DNA of 17,324 nt. Source: an uncultured Acetatifactor sp. GTDB lineage: Bacteria; Bacillota; Clostridia; Lachnospirales; Lachnospiraceae. Position numbers and translations under genes: made by a program. Where the stretch lies: contig CAKRRU010000049.1 in the NCBI GenBank assembly GCA_934394515.1, positions 1-17,324 of the forward strand, given 5' to 3'. Within the stretch, counting starts at the first letter, position 1, and each line of letters starts with the position of its first letter. The notes under the pieces are model-generated. The model did not search any database. It had not been told where the DNA came from and saw only the letters and a list, made by a program, of their open reading frames with translations. Below are positions 7,785 to 15,301 of the stretch, one piece after another.

Positions 7785-7813
7785 TTGTCAATTAAAATAA
7801 GGCTTGTTATACT
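7785..7813 (+). promoter_or_regulatory. Promoter of the ArnT/PMT-like glycosyltransferase gene
   Basis: TTGTCA (7785-7790), exact 17-bp spacer, TATACT (7808-7813). Transcription would begin near 7820, about 60 nt before the start codon. Confidence 0.7.
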
Positions 7814-7879
7814 GATGGTAATTATATCTAAAACAGCGGTCTTCTGATAAAATTCAAAGAACCAGAAAGGATCTCTTCA

Positions 7880-9466
7880 ATGAAACATAAACCATTCTCT
7901 CTGCCTTCCCGGCTGCTTCCGCTTATCCTGATGCTATTGGGCAGTATATTGCGGCTTGCATATCTTGGAAGCATTCCCGGAGGTCTTCATCAGGATGAAA
8001 GCTTTGTAGCATGGAATGCTTTTGCTCTGCTTCATGAAGGAATGGATTCCGCCGGGCATACATGGCCGGTATATATGGCAGACTGGGGAGACGGACACAG
8101 TGCCTTATACGTCTGGCTGTTAATGCCGCTCTTCGCATTAAACCGGGGACATATCAATCCATTTCTGAGCCGGCTTCCACAGGCTGTTGTCAGCATTTTT
8201 ACCCTTTGGGCTGTATACTGTCTGTTAAAGCATATGTTTGACCGCAAGGCTGCCTCCTGGGGACTTTTTCTTTTAGCAGTATGTCCCTGGCACATCATGA
8301 TGTCGCGATGGGGGTTGGACGCCAATCTCGCTCCCGGATTTCTGATCTTCGGATTGTATTTTTTCATCAAAGGCATGGAGAACGAGAAATGGCTCCCGGT
8401 CTCCGGACTGTTTTACGGTCTGAGTTTATATTGCTACGCTGTGATCTGGCCCATTGTTCCTCTGCTATTGTTGTTGCAGATTAGTTATGCACTTGCCTTT
8501 CGGAAGATTCGCATCAACCGTTACAGTATCCTGGCTTCTGCAATTCTGTGGATTCTGGCGCTTCCACTGCTTTTATTTGTTTGCGTGAATTCCGGCATCT
8601 TACCGGAAATCGCCCTGCCGTTTATGACAATTCCCAAAATGGGCGGATATCGTGGTTCCGAAGTAGCCTTTTCTTTCTCTCAAATGTATCAGAACCTCCG
8701 CACAGCATTGTCACTGTTATATCACCAGAATACCGGTGCTCCTTATGACATTCTGCTGCCCTGGGGACTCTTCTATGATATCGGACGGGTATTTATTATC
8801 ATCGGTGCTTTTTCTCTTGTCATCCGGGTAGTGATCTGTCTGGTTCGTCGAAGCTTTGCCCGGGAGACATTCTTGCTGATCCAGCTGATCGGCGGCGGCT
8901 TTAACTGCCTGATCGTTACAGCGGTCTTACATCAGATCGACGCCCTGTACATTCCGCTGGTTCTCTGCGAGACCTGGGGCGTGCTTACTTTCTTGAAATT
9001 ATTACGGAAAATAAAGCCTTATCTGTCCTCCGTGGGAAGTGTCTTACTCGCGGTCTGTTACCTGACCTGCCTAGTATTGTTTCAGAGGGATTATTACACG
9101 GAATACCGTACTCTCACAGATGCTTACTTTGCCAAGGGCATTGGGTACTGTGTTGACTATGCACTGCAGCAATGTAAAGAAACCGGTATTTCCACGATCT
9201 CCGTGGAAAAAGGAGCTCAATGGCCCCGTCTCCTGGTCTACACAGAAACGCTGCCTTCCCGCTACCTGTCTACCGTTACCTACGATATTGCACCGGCACC
9301 TGCTGCCTTTACCACAGCTGATGGCATCCGGATCAACACCCGGATCAATTATGACAGCATAAACTCAGATAGCATTTATATCATTTATTATACTGATGAA
9401 GATGTCTTCTCTCAGGCTTTTAACCTGACACCGTTTTATGACTGGTACGTTGCCGTTCCTAAATAG
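7880..9466 (+). CDS. GT-C membrane glycosyltransferase, ArnT/PMT (GT39/GT83)-like
   Basis: A 528-residue polytopic membrane protein with about ten hydrophobic segments in residues 10-405 and a soluble C-terminal part (about 410-528). The first outside loop has PGGLHQDES with D39-E40, matching the acidic DE motif that GT-C enzymes of the PMT/ArnT type use to bind metal and the lipid-phosphate sugar donor. Further loop residues (WPVYMADWGDGHSALYVW, about 62-79) fit the family. It probably moves a sugar from a polyprenyl-phosphate carrier onto a cell-envelope acceptor outside the membrane; donor and acceptor are unknown. AGAAAGGATC is the ribosome binding site. It has its own promoter and ends convergently, overlapping a 34-codon minus-strand gene by 8 nt. 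Confidence 0.85.
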   Translation: MKHKPFSLPSRLLPLILMLLGSILRLAYLGSIPGGLHQDESFVAWNAFALLHEGMDSAGHTWPVYMADWGDGHSALYVWLLMPLFALNRGHINPFLSRLPQAVVSIFTLWAVYCLLKHMFDRKAASWGLFLLAVCPWHIMMSRWGLDANLAPGFLIFGLYFFIKGMENEKWLPVSGLFYGLSLYCYAVIWPIVPLLLLLQISYALAFRKIRINRYSILASAILWILALPLLLFVCVNSGILPEIALPFMTIPKMGGYRGSEVAFSFSQMYQNLRTALSLLYHQNTGAPYDILLPWGLFYDIGRVFIIIGAFSLVIRVVICLVRRSFARETFLLIQLIGGGFNCLIVTAVLHQIDALYIPLVLCETWGVLTFLKLLRKIKPYLSSVGSVLLAVCYLTCLVLFQRDYYTEYRTLTDAYFAKGIGYCVDYALQQCKETGISTISVEKGAQWPRLLVYTETLPSRYLSTVTYDIAPAPAAFTTADGIRINTRINYDSINSDSIYIIYYTDEDVFSQAFNLTPFYDWYVAVPK

Positions 9467-9563
9467 TTTCCATGTAATCAAAATATTCATCTTCGCTGGC
9501 AAATAAGATATATTTGTTATCTACATATCCCATATATCCGCCGGCTGTTACATATCCTTTCAT
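9459..9563 (-). CDS. 34-residue small protein with hairpin-buried ribosome binding site
   Basis: An ATG at 9561-9563 opens 34 codons ending in TAG (9459-9461). The product is rich in Tyr, Gly and acid: MKGYVTAGGYMGYVDNKY, then ILFASEDEYFDYMETI; it has six tyrosines and a net negative C-terminal half, no signal peptide and no membrane segment. The repeated aromatic-Gly pattern (GGYMGYVDNKYILFAS) suggests a short beta-hairpin followed by a helix. AAGGAGG (9571-9577) lies 7 nt before the ATG, a perfect ribosome binding site, which makes chance unlikely. That site sits in the 3' arm of a 17-bp hairpin. No separate promoter is obvious, so it may be read from mfd. I cannot name the family. The gene overlaps the end of the convergent glycosyltransferase gene by 8 nt. 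Confidence 0.65.
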   Translation of the reverse strand: MKGYVTAGGYMGYVDNKYILFASEDEYFDYMETI

Positions 9564-9567
9564 AAAA

Positions 9568-9616
9568 ATACCTCCTTATCAGAATCCGTTTGTTCCTTGT
9601 TCTGATAAGAAGGTAT
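9568..9616 (-). promoter_or_regulatory. Long hairpin covering the small gene's ribosome binding site; also a possible two-way terminator
   Basis: Arms at 9600-9616 and 9568-9584 pair over 17 bp with only one G-U wobble, around a 15-nt loop. On the minus strand the 3' arm contains AAGGAGG and is followed by TTTTT then ATG, so the structure can stop transcription or block translation of the 34-codon gene. On the plus strand it is followed by CATTTTT (9617-9623), so it may also end transcripts of the glycosyltransferase gene. Confidence 0.75.
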
Positions 9617-9717
9617 CATTTTTAAAGTCCTATAAAAATCCCTTAATATTTCTATGGTCTGCGTTGGCTTCGCTTACTGTGCAGCCTCTACCCACGAGTC
9701 TTACCTGTAACCATATT
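9617..9717 (-). ncRNA. Candidate structured leader between mfd and the 34-codon gene
   Basis: No gene fits here. Outer arms 9653-9658 and 9710-9715 (TATGGT/ACCATA) enclose two competing inner pairings: CTGC/GCAG (659-662 with 681-684 of the 9600s) and GGCT/AGCC (9666-9669 with 9683-9686). On the minus strand GGTAAGA (9699-9705) could pair with TCTTATC in the 5' arm of the downstream hairpin, offering an alternative fold. It matches no riboswitch class I can recall. Functional status is inference. Confidence 0.35.
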
Positions 9718-12700
9718 TTATGATTTCGCATCCAGCACCAGTGCCTTCATTTCCTGCAGCAATTCCTCCGTTTTCCCCATCAGAAGTTCCGCATCTGTCT
9801 CCACCAGCCCTGTCTTCTTATACTTGTAAGTAAAGAATGGATTACCATAGGCGGTAAAACTCAGTTCATTTCCATGTTTTTTTAAAAATGCCGGGATTTT
9901 CCGGGGATCTATTTTGGCATCCGGTCGGAAATTGAATGTGATCCTCTCATTCTTTCCTTTGATCTCTGTCATATCAAGACCATGGGCTGCCATACGGATC
10001 AAAGCAATTCTCAACAGATTGTCCACAGCCTTTGGAATATTGCCGAAGCGATCCAGCAATTCATCCTTCATCTCATCGCGTTCCTTTTCTGTCTCAATCC
10101 CGGCGATTCGCTTATAGATATCCAGCTTCTGCGTCTCATTCACAATGTATTCCGCCGGTATATAAGCATCCACATCCAGATCGATCACCGTGGTGAAATC
10201 CACCGCAGTATGGATACCCTTCAGATTCTGCACCGCTTCGTTCAGCATCTTGCAGTACAGATCATATCCCACTGCTTCCATATGTCCGTGCTGGCTCGTG
10301 CCCAACAGGTTTCCGGCACCGCGGATCTCCAGATCCCGCATGGCAATCTTGAACCCACTGCCCAGATCCGTGAATTCTTTGATCGCCGCCAGGCGTTTCT
10401 CAGCGACCTCTTTTAACATTTTATCCCGCTTGTACATCAGGAAAGCATAGGCATTCCGGTTGGAACGCCCCACTCGTCCCCGAAGCTGATACAGCTGGGA
10501 CAGCCCAAGATTATCCGAATCGTGAATAATCATGGTATTTACATTGGAAATATCCAGACCGGTCTCTATGATCGTAGTGGATACCAGAACATCGATTTCC
10601 CCGTTAATGAAATCAAACATGATCCGTTCCAGTTCATGTTCTTTCATCTGCCCGTGGGCATATGCCACATTGGCTTCCGGCACCAGCTTCGCGATCTGCG
10701 CCGCAATATCTGCAATATTATTCACCCGGTTATAGACATAGTAGACCTGTCCGCCCCTGGCCATTTCTCTGACGATAGCCTCTCTGACCAGTTCATCGTT
10801 GTATTCACAGACAAACGTCTGGATCGGCAGTCTGTCATTGGGTGCTTCTTCCAGTACGCTCATATCCCGGATGCCGATCAAACTCATATGCAGGGTTCTC
10901 GGAATCGGGGTGGCCGTCAGGGTCAGCACATCTACATTCTCTTTCAGCTTTTTGATTTTTTCCTTATGCGCCACACCAAAACGCTGTTCCTCATCGATGA
11001 TCAGCAGACCCAGATCTTTGAACTTTACATCCGCCGACAAGACTCTGTGGGTACCGATGACAATATCCACCATACCTTTCTCCAGATCTTTTACTGTCTT
11101 TTTGATCTCCGACGGCGTACGGAAACGGCTCATCAATGCAATATTTACAGGAAAATCCTTCATTCTCTGCACAAAAGTATTATAATGCTGTTGTGCCAGG
11201 ATCGTAGTAGGTACCAGATAGACTACCTGTTTTCCCTCCTGTACCGCTTTGAACGCTGCACGAATGGCTATTTCTGTTTTTCCGTAACCCACATCACCGC
11301 AGACCAGTCGGTCCATGATCTTATGGCTCTCCATGTCCGCCTTGGTATCAGCAATGGCATTCAGCTGATCTTCCGTTTCCTCGAAGGGAAACATTTCTTC
11401 GAATTCCCGCTGCCATACAGTATCTTTCCCAAACGCATAGCCTTCGCTCTGTTGTCTGACCGCATACAATTCTACCAGATCTTTCGCCACGGCGCTGACC
11501 GCGCTACGCACCTTCGTCTTGGTATGCTCCCATTCCTTACCGCCTAATTTATTCAGTTTCGGCTTCTTTGCCGCATCCGCTGAAGCATACTTTTGGATCA
11601 CATCCAGCCCGGTGGCCAGAATGTACAGATTCCCGCCGTCACGATATTCAATCTTCAGATAATCCTTGACGACCTTGTCTACCTCTACCTTCTCAATGCC
11701 CTTATAGATCCCCAGTCCGTGAGTCTCATGCACCACATAGTCACCGATCTTCAGGTCGTTGAAATCGTTGATCTTCTGCCCCTGATAAAGCTTTTTCTTC
11801 TTTTTTTTGCGCTTTTCCGTCCCGAAAATATCGCTCTCGGAGAGCACCACAAATTTCAGCCAGGGATACTCAAACCCTTTATTCACATGACCGTAATAGG
11901 TCAGGATTTCTCCGGGCTGTACTTCTCTCATAGGGTCTTCTGTATAGATTGCCGTAAGCCCGGCTCCGGCATCTTCCGCATTTCGCAGATCCTCCGCCAG
12001 ACGTTTTGCGCGGGTACGGGATCCGGACAACAGCAGTACGCGGTAGCCGTTCTTTTTGTATTTTTTCAGATCTTTGACAAGCGTTTCAAAACTATTGTTG
12101 TATGGGGCTATGTTGCGGGCAGCGATATCTATATGCTTTTCTGTCTTAAAATATCCGTACTTGCTTTCCATGGCCGCCAGGGTCACCACGGCATTTTTCT
12201 CCAATGTGGCTGCCACCTGCTCCCCACCGTACAGAATATTCATTTGACCCGGCAGCACGTAGCCCTTTCTGGCACGCTGTTCCATGCTCTCACGAAATTC
12301 CAGTTCGATGGCATCCGCCTGTTCCTTGGCTCGCGCCGGTTCATCAATGTAGAAGACCAGTGATCGTCCCGCCATATCCGCCAGCAGCTCCGGCAGCGTT
12401 ACGGTGTTTTCATAAAAATAACGGATATACCCCTCAAGATTGATCTTGCTCTGGAATTCCAGCAGCTGTTCCTTTAATTCGCTTACCTGCGTGGCGATCC
12501 TGTGGGCTTCCTCCGGCTGATGTGCATCCCTGAAGATTTTTTCCTGTTTTAAAGCTTCTTTTTCAAGCTTTGCAATCCCCCGTCGTATCTGTTCTTCAGA
12601 CAATACGAACTCCGTAGCCGGATAAACCGCGATGCTCTCCAGTTTTTCAATAGACCGCTGGCTTAAAATATCAAAACTGCGGATGGATTCTACTTCATCG

Positions 12701-13278
12701 CCCCACAGCTCGATCCGGTAGGGATTCTCCTCCGTCAGGTCAAAAATATCCACAATGCCGCCGCGGACAGAGAACTGTCCTGGGCTTTCCACCTGATAAG
12801 CTTTCTCATATCCCATAGCCACCAGTCTGGAAGCCAGGCTGCCCTCATCCAGGCAGCCTCCCCGTTCGGTGCGGATAATGTCCTGTTCCTCCCACAATAC
12901 CTGCGGTGTCATCAGTGCCGCGTAGGTGGTGACGATAGTGACAGGTTTTCCTTCCACGACTCTGCGCAGGGTCTTGATCCGCTCCTGCACCAGCTGGTTG
13001 CCGTGAATATCCGCCTGAAAGAAGATCAGGTCTTTGGCCGGATACAGCATGACATTTCTGTCATAAAATTTATATTCTTCGTAAATTTCTTTAGCTTTTA
13101 AGTCATTATAAGTAACGATGACCTTGTATTTCAGGCCATCGCTGAGTCCGTAGATCATATGAAGTTTCTGAGAATCCACACACCCCGACAGAGCAATCGT
13201 TCCTTTTCCCTGTTTCACAGCTTTACGGATCTCATCATAGTCCGCCAATTCTTTCAGCGGCGAAAGTAGTGCCTGCAT
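9718..13278 (-). CDS. mfd: Transcription-repair coupling factor Mfd
   Basis: A 1186-residue protein of normal Mfd length. It removes stalled RNA polymerase from damaged DNA and recruits UvrA. In order: UvrB-like N-terminal part (about 1-350, with QFSVRGGIVDIF), a Lys-rich linker (489-497), the CarD-like RNA-polymerase interaction domain (about 503-560, LKIGDYVVHETHGLGIYKGI), the two-lobe SF2 translocase with Walker A GDVGYGKTE (661-669), DEEQ box (762-765), TATPIPRT (788-795) and the QLRGRVGRS motif (931-939), and the C-terminal TRCF domain (about 1030-1140). The start has GAGGAAAAAG upstream. It follows pth by 33 bp, a pairing common in Firmicutes, and both are probably co-transcribed. Confidence 0.99.
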   Translation of the reverse strand: MQALLSPLKELADYDEIRKAVKQGKGTIALSGCVDSQKLHMIYGLSDGLKYKVIVTYNDLKAKEIYEEYKFYDRNVMLYPAKDLIFFQADIHGNQLVQERIKTLRRVVEGKPVTIVTTYAALMTPQVLWEEQDIIRTERGGCLDEGSLASRLVAMGYEKAYQVESPGQFSVRGGIVDIFDLTEENPYRIELWGDEVESIRSFDILSQRSIEKLESIAVYPATEFVLSEEQIRRGIAKLEKEALKQEKIFRDAHQPEEAHRIATQVSELKEQLLEFQSKINLEGYIRYFYENTVTLPELLADMAGRSLVFYIDEPARAKEQADAIELEFRESMEQRARKGYVLPGQMNILYGGEQVAATLEKNAVVTLAAMESKYGYFKTEKHIDIAARNIAPYNNSFETLVKDLKKYKKNGYRVLLLSGSRTRAKRLAEDLRNAEDAGAGLTAIYTEDPMREVQPGEILTYYGHVNKGFEYPWLKFVVLSESDIFGTEKRKKKKKKLYQGQKINDFNDLKIGDYVVHETHGLGIYKGIEKVEVDKVVKDYLKIEYRDGGNLYILATGLDVIQKYASADAAKKPKLNKLGGKEWEHTKTKVRSAVSAVAKDLVELYAVRQQSEGYAFGKDTVWQREFEEMFPFEETEDQLNAIADTKADMESHKIMDRLVCGDVGYGKTEIAIRAAFKAVQEGKQVVYLVPTTILAQQHYNTFVQRMKDFPVNIALMSRFRTPSEIKKTVKDLEKGMVDIVIGTHRVLSADVKFKDLGLLIIDEEQRFGVAHKEKIKKLKENVDVLTLTATPIPRTLHMSLIGIRDMSVLEEAPNDRLPIQTFVCEYNDELVREAIVREMARGGQVYYVYNRVNNIADIAAQIAKLVPEANVAYAHGQMKEHELERIMFDFINGEIDVLVSTTIIETGLDISNVNTMIIHDSDNLGLSQLYQLRGRVGRSNRNAYAFLMYKRDKMLKEVAEKRLAAIKEFTDLGSGFKIAMRDLEIRGAGNLLGTSQHGHMEAVGYDLYCKMLNEAVQNLKGIHTAVDFTTVIDLDVDAYIPAEYIVNETQKLDIYKRIAGIETEKERDEMKDELLDRFGNIPKAVDNLLRIALIRMAAHGLDMTEIKGKNERITFNFRPDAKIDPRKIPAFLKKHGNELSFTAYGNPFFTYKYKKTGLVETDAELLMGKTEELLQEMKALVLDAKS

Positions 13279-13311
13279 TTCTTTTTCCTCTTATAACATT
13301 GAGTAACTATT

Positions 13312-13887
13312 CTACACCGTCTTTTTCGCATTATAATGGTTCATAGCTGCGTCTGCATTCTCGGTAATAATCATGCGGATAGCCTCGGCAGCGGTCTTTG
13401 CCGCCTCATCCATGATTTCCCGCTCTTCGGCCGGGAAATGTCCCAGCACATAATCCGCCAGATCAAAATTTTTCGGTTTTTCGCCCACGCCCATGCGGAC
13501 ACGGATAAAAGTATCATGCCCCAACATTTTGATGATATTCTTCAGACCGTTGTGTCCGCCGGCACTGCCCTTTTTCCGGATACGGATCTGTCCCACATCC
13601 AGGCTGATATCGTCAGAGATCACAATCAGTTCTGTAGTATCATCCACCTTGTAGTAATCCACGATCTCACGGATGCTCTCGCCGCTTAAGTTCATGAAAG
13701 TCCGGGGCTTTGCCAGGATCACTTTCTGCCCTGCCACATAGCCTTTGCCGATCAGCGCTTTGTGCTTACTCTCCATGACAGCGATGTTTTCTTCCTCTGC
13801 TAATCTGTCTATGACGTCAAACCCGATATTATGTCTGGTGTTTTCATATTCTTTGCCGGGATTTCCCAGCCCTGCGATAATATACAT
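13312..13887 (-). CDS. pth: Peptidyl-tRNA hydrolase
   Basis: A 191-residue cytoplasmic enzyme that frees tRNA from peptidyl-tRNAs dropped by ribosomes. The catalytic residues are all in place: N9 in GLGNPG, H19 in TRHNIGFD, N65 in FMNLSG, D91 in ISDDISLDVG and N112 in GSAGGHNGLKNI. Length is typical of bacterial Pth (about 185-200). AAGGAGA lies 6 nt before the ATG. It lies 33 bp upstream of mfd and 47 bp downstream of the Gpi18-like gene on the same strand, so all three may share a transcript; I see no strong promoter in the 47-bp gap. Confidence 0.98.
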   Translation of the reverse strand: MYIIAGLGNPGKEYENTRHNIGFDVIDRLAEEENIAVMESKHKALIGKGYVAGQKVILAKPRTFMNLSGESIREIVDYYKVDDTTELIVISDDISLDVGQIRIRKKGSAGGHNGLKNIIKMLGHDTFIRVRMGVGEKPKNFDLADYVLGHFPAEEREIMDEAAKTAAEAIRMIITENADAAMNHYNAKKTV

Positions 13888-13934
13888 ATCTTTCTCCTTA
13901 TCTCTATGCCATCAAATTTTTTCATCCGGAAAAA

Positions 13935-15122
13935 TTACGCCTGCCTGCATTCCTCTGTCATTTCACGGAACAATATTATGATATATACGACATATATCAA
14001 TAAATTAATAATTCCCATGGTTCCGGTCACAACGGGACCGCCAAATAAATCATGCCCATATGTAATTGCAGTCAGTGAGTACATTACGGTGAGCAGCGGA
14101 ATCGTTTTGGGAATTGCAAACGCTATGATCAGTGCGAGTATTTCATACATGAACCCATATCTCTCATGCATTCCCGGCAAAAACATAACGCATGTAAATA
14201 CAAATATAAATGATATATAGATGACATTTATTCCGCTTACTTCAATCCTCTTATACAAAAGATATCCCATGTGCAGCATCAGTACCGCAACCGTCAACAG
14301 GATAGCCACTGTTCTCATTGTCTGGCGGTACATGACAAAATCTTCCACATTCTCAATATTATTAGAAATAACCGTCCAGAAACTGGGATAGTTGAAAAAC
14401 ATCTTGTCGCAGGAAAATGTCTGATAATAATAAACCGAAAATGCAGCCTTGATTCCCCGTCCCATGATCATGGCCGGAATGCAGAGCACTTCCATAACAG
14501 CCGGAATGATCAAAAAATTAAGTACAGAAAATTGTTTTTTCCTGACATACGCAAACAAAAAGAAGGGGAGTATAAACACTGCCTGTAGTTTAAAAGCACA
14601 GGCTACTCCATAAAAAATAAAGGCAGTGGGATATTTTTCCTTTACAAAAGCGTATAACGCCAGAATAACAAAACCGGTATAAATAGCATCACACTGTCCC
14701 CATACGGCAGAATTCATGAATGTGAGCGGAGAAAACAAAACAAGCAGGTATGCCGCACAGCCCTTTATTTTGCTGTCACTCAGCACAGATACTGTCAGTC
14801 CGGTGCTCACTGCCAGAACAAAATCAAACAGGACAGATAAATTTTTATACTGACATACCGCATTAATAGGAAGATATGTCATAAGCGCAATCAGTGTCTG
14901 ATAGATGACGCTATAATTTCCCACCTGATCCTTCAAGGCTTTCATACCGCCAAGGTTTTCAATCTGCGCATACCATCCCAGCAAATATCCTTCCATATCT
15001 GAACTTATATAGGAATAGGCCGACAGTCTCAATGCCAGCGCCAGGCATGTCCCGACAGCCACCATTAGCACATAGGCATTCTTTTCCAGAAATTCTACCA
15101 CTTTTATTTCCAATTTACTCAT
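13935..15122 (-). CDS. GT-C membrane glycosyltransferase, Gpi18/GT87-like
   Basis: A 395-residue polytopic membrane protein with about ten hydrophobic segments. Residues fitting bacterial Gpi18-like (COG5542-type) mannosyltransferases: SSDMEGYLLGWY with D42 and E44 in the first outside loop, NSAVWGQCDAIY (W141-D145), FKLQAVFILPFF with K178, and FLPGMHERYGF (H319-E320-R321) late in the chain. It likely uses a polyprenyl-phosphate sugar to modify an envelope glycan or lipid; the acceptor is unknown. AGGGAGAAG precedes the ATG at 15120-15122. It has its own promoter and lies just upstream of pth-mfd, an uncommon partner for these housekeeping genes. Codon use is more AT-rich than mfd, which may hint at separate origin. 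Confidence 0.82.
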   Translation of the reverse strand: MSKLEIKVVEFLEKNAYVLMVAVGTCLALALRLSAYSYISSDMEGYLLGWYAQIENLGGMKALKDQVGNYSVIYQTLIALMTYLPINAVCQYKNLSVLFDFVLAVSTGLTVSVLSDSKIKGCAAYLLVLFSPLTFMNSAVWGQCDAIYTGFVILALYAFVKEKYPTAFIFYGVACAFKLQAVFILPFFLFAYVRKKQFSVLNFLIIPAVMEVLCIPAMIMGRGIKAAFSVYYYQTFSCDKMFFNYPSFWTVISNNIENVEDFVMYRQTMRTVAILLTVAVLMLHMGYLLYKRIEVSGINVIYISFIFVFTCVMFLPGMHERYGFMYEILALIIAFAIPKTIPLLTVMYSLTAITYGHDLFGGPVVTGTMGIINLLIYVVYIIILFREMTEECRQA

Positions 15123-15187
15123 GTTTGCTTCTCCCTCTCAGACTACTTTGCTCCAAACAGTTCCGAACTCAATAAACATCCAAAGAT

Positions 15188-15216
15188 ATTGTACACTATA
15201 GTTGCGCAACAAACAA
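15188..15216 (-). promoter_or_regulatory. Promoter of the Gpi18-like gene with palindrome in the spacer
   Basis: Minus strand TTGTTT (15211-15216), 17-bp spacer, TACAAT (15188-15193). The spacer contains the perfect palindrome GTTGCGCAAC (15201-15210), a possible repressor site. Transcription would begin near 15181, about 60 nt before the start codon. Confidence 0.5.
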
Positions 15217-15232
15217 ATTTTATTTTTACACA

Positions 15233-15277
15233 ACAAAGCACCATTTCATGTGAATAACACATAAAACGGTGCTTTGT
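15233..15277 (-). terminator. Terminator after the LysM protein gene
   Basis: A 20-bp stem with two G-U pairs (arms 15258-15277 and 15233-15252) and a 5-nt loop; the base ACAAAGCACC/GGTGCTTTGT is perfect. It lies 25 bp past the LysM gene stop. On the minus strand the tail after the stem is T-rich only in part (TGTGTAAAAAT), so termination could be weak; the plus-strand side (CGGCTTTTATTTTT) is more T-rich. Confidence 0.7.
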
Positions 15278-15301
15278 CGGCTTTTATTTTTATATCTTAT
15301 C

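Noticed and set aside
9660..9717. GTAGAGGCTGC on the minus strand, reminiscent of the lysine riboswitch core
   Set aside because: The region is about 100 nt shorter than a lysine riboswitch, and the other conserved junction segments are missing.
10522..11547. 341-codon open frame on the plus strand inside mfd
   Set aside because: It is antisense to the conserved Mfd translocase domains, has no ribosome binding site that stands out, and its translation resembles no family; it follows from the codon pattern of mfd.
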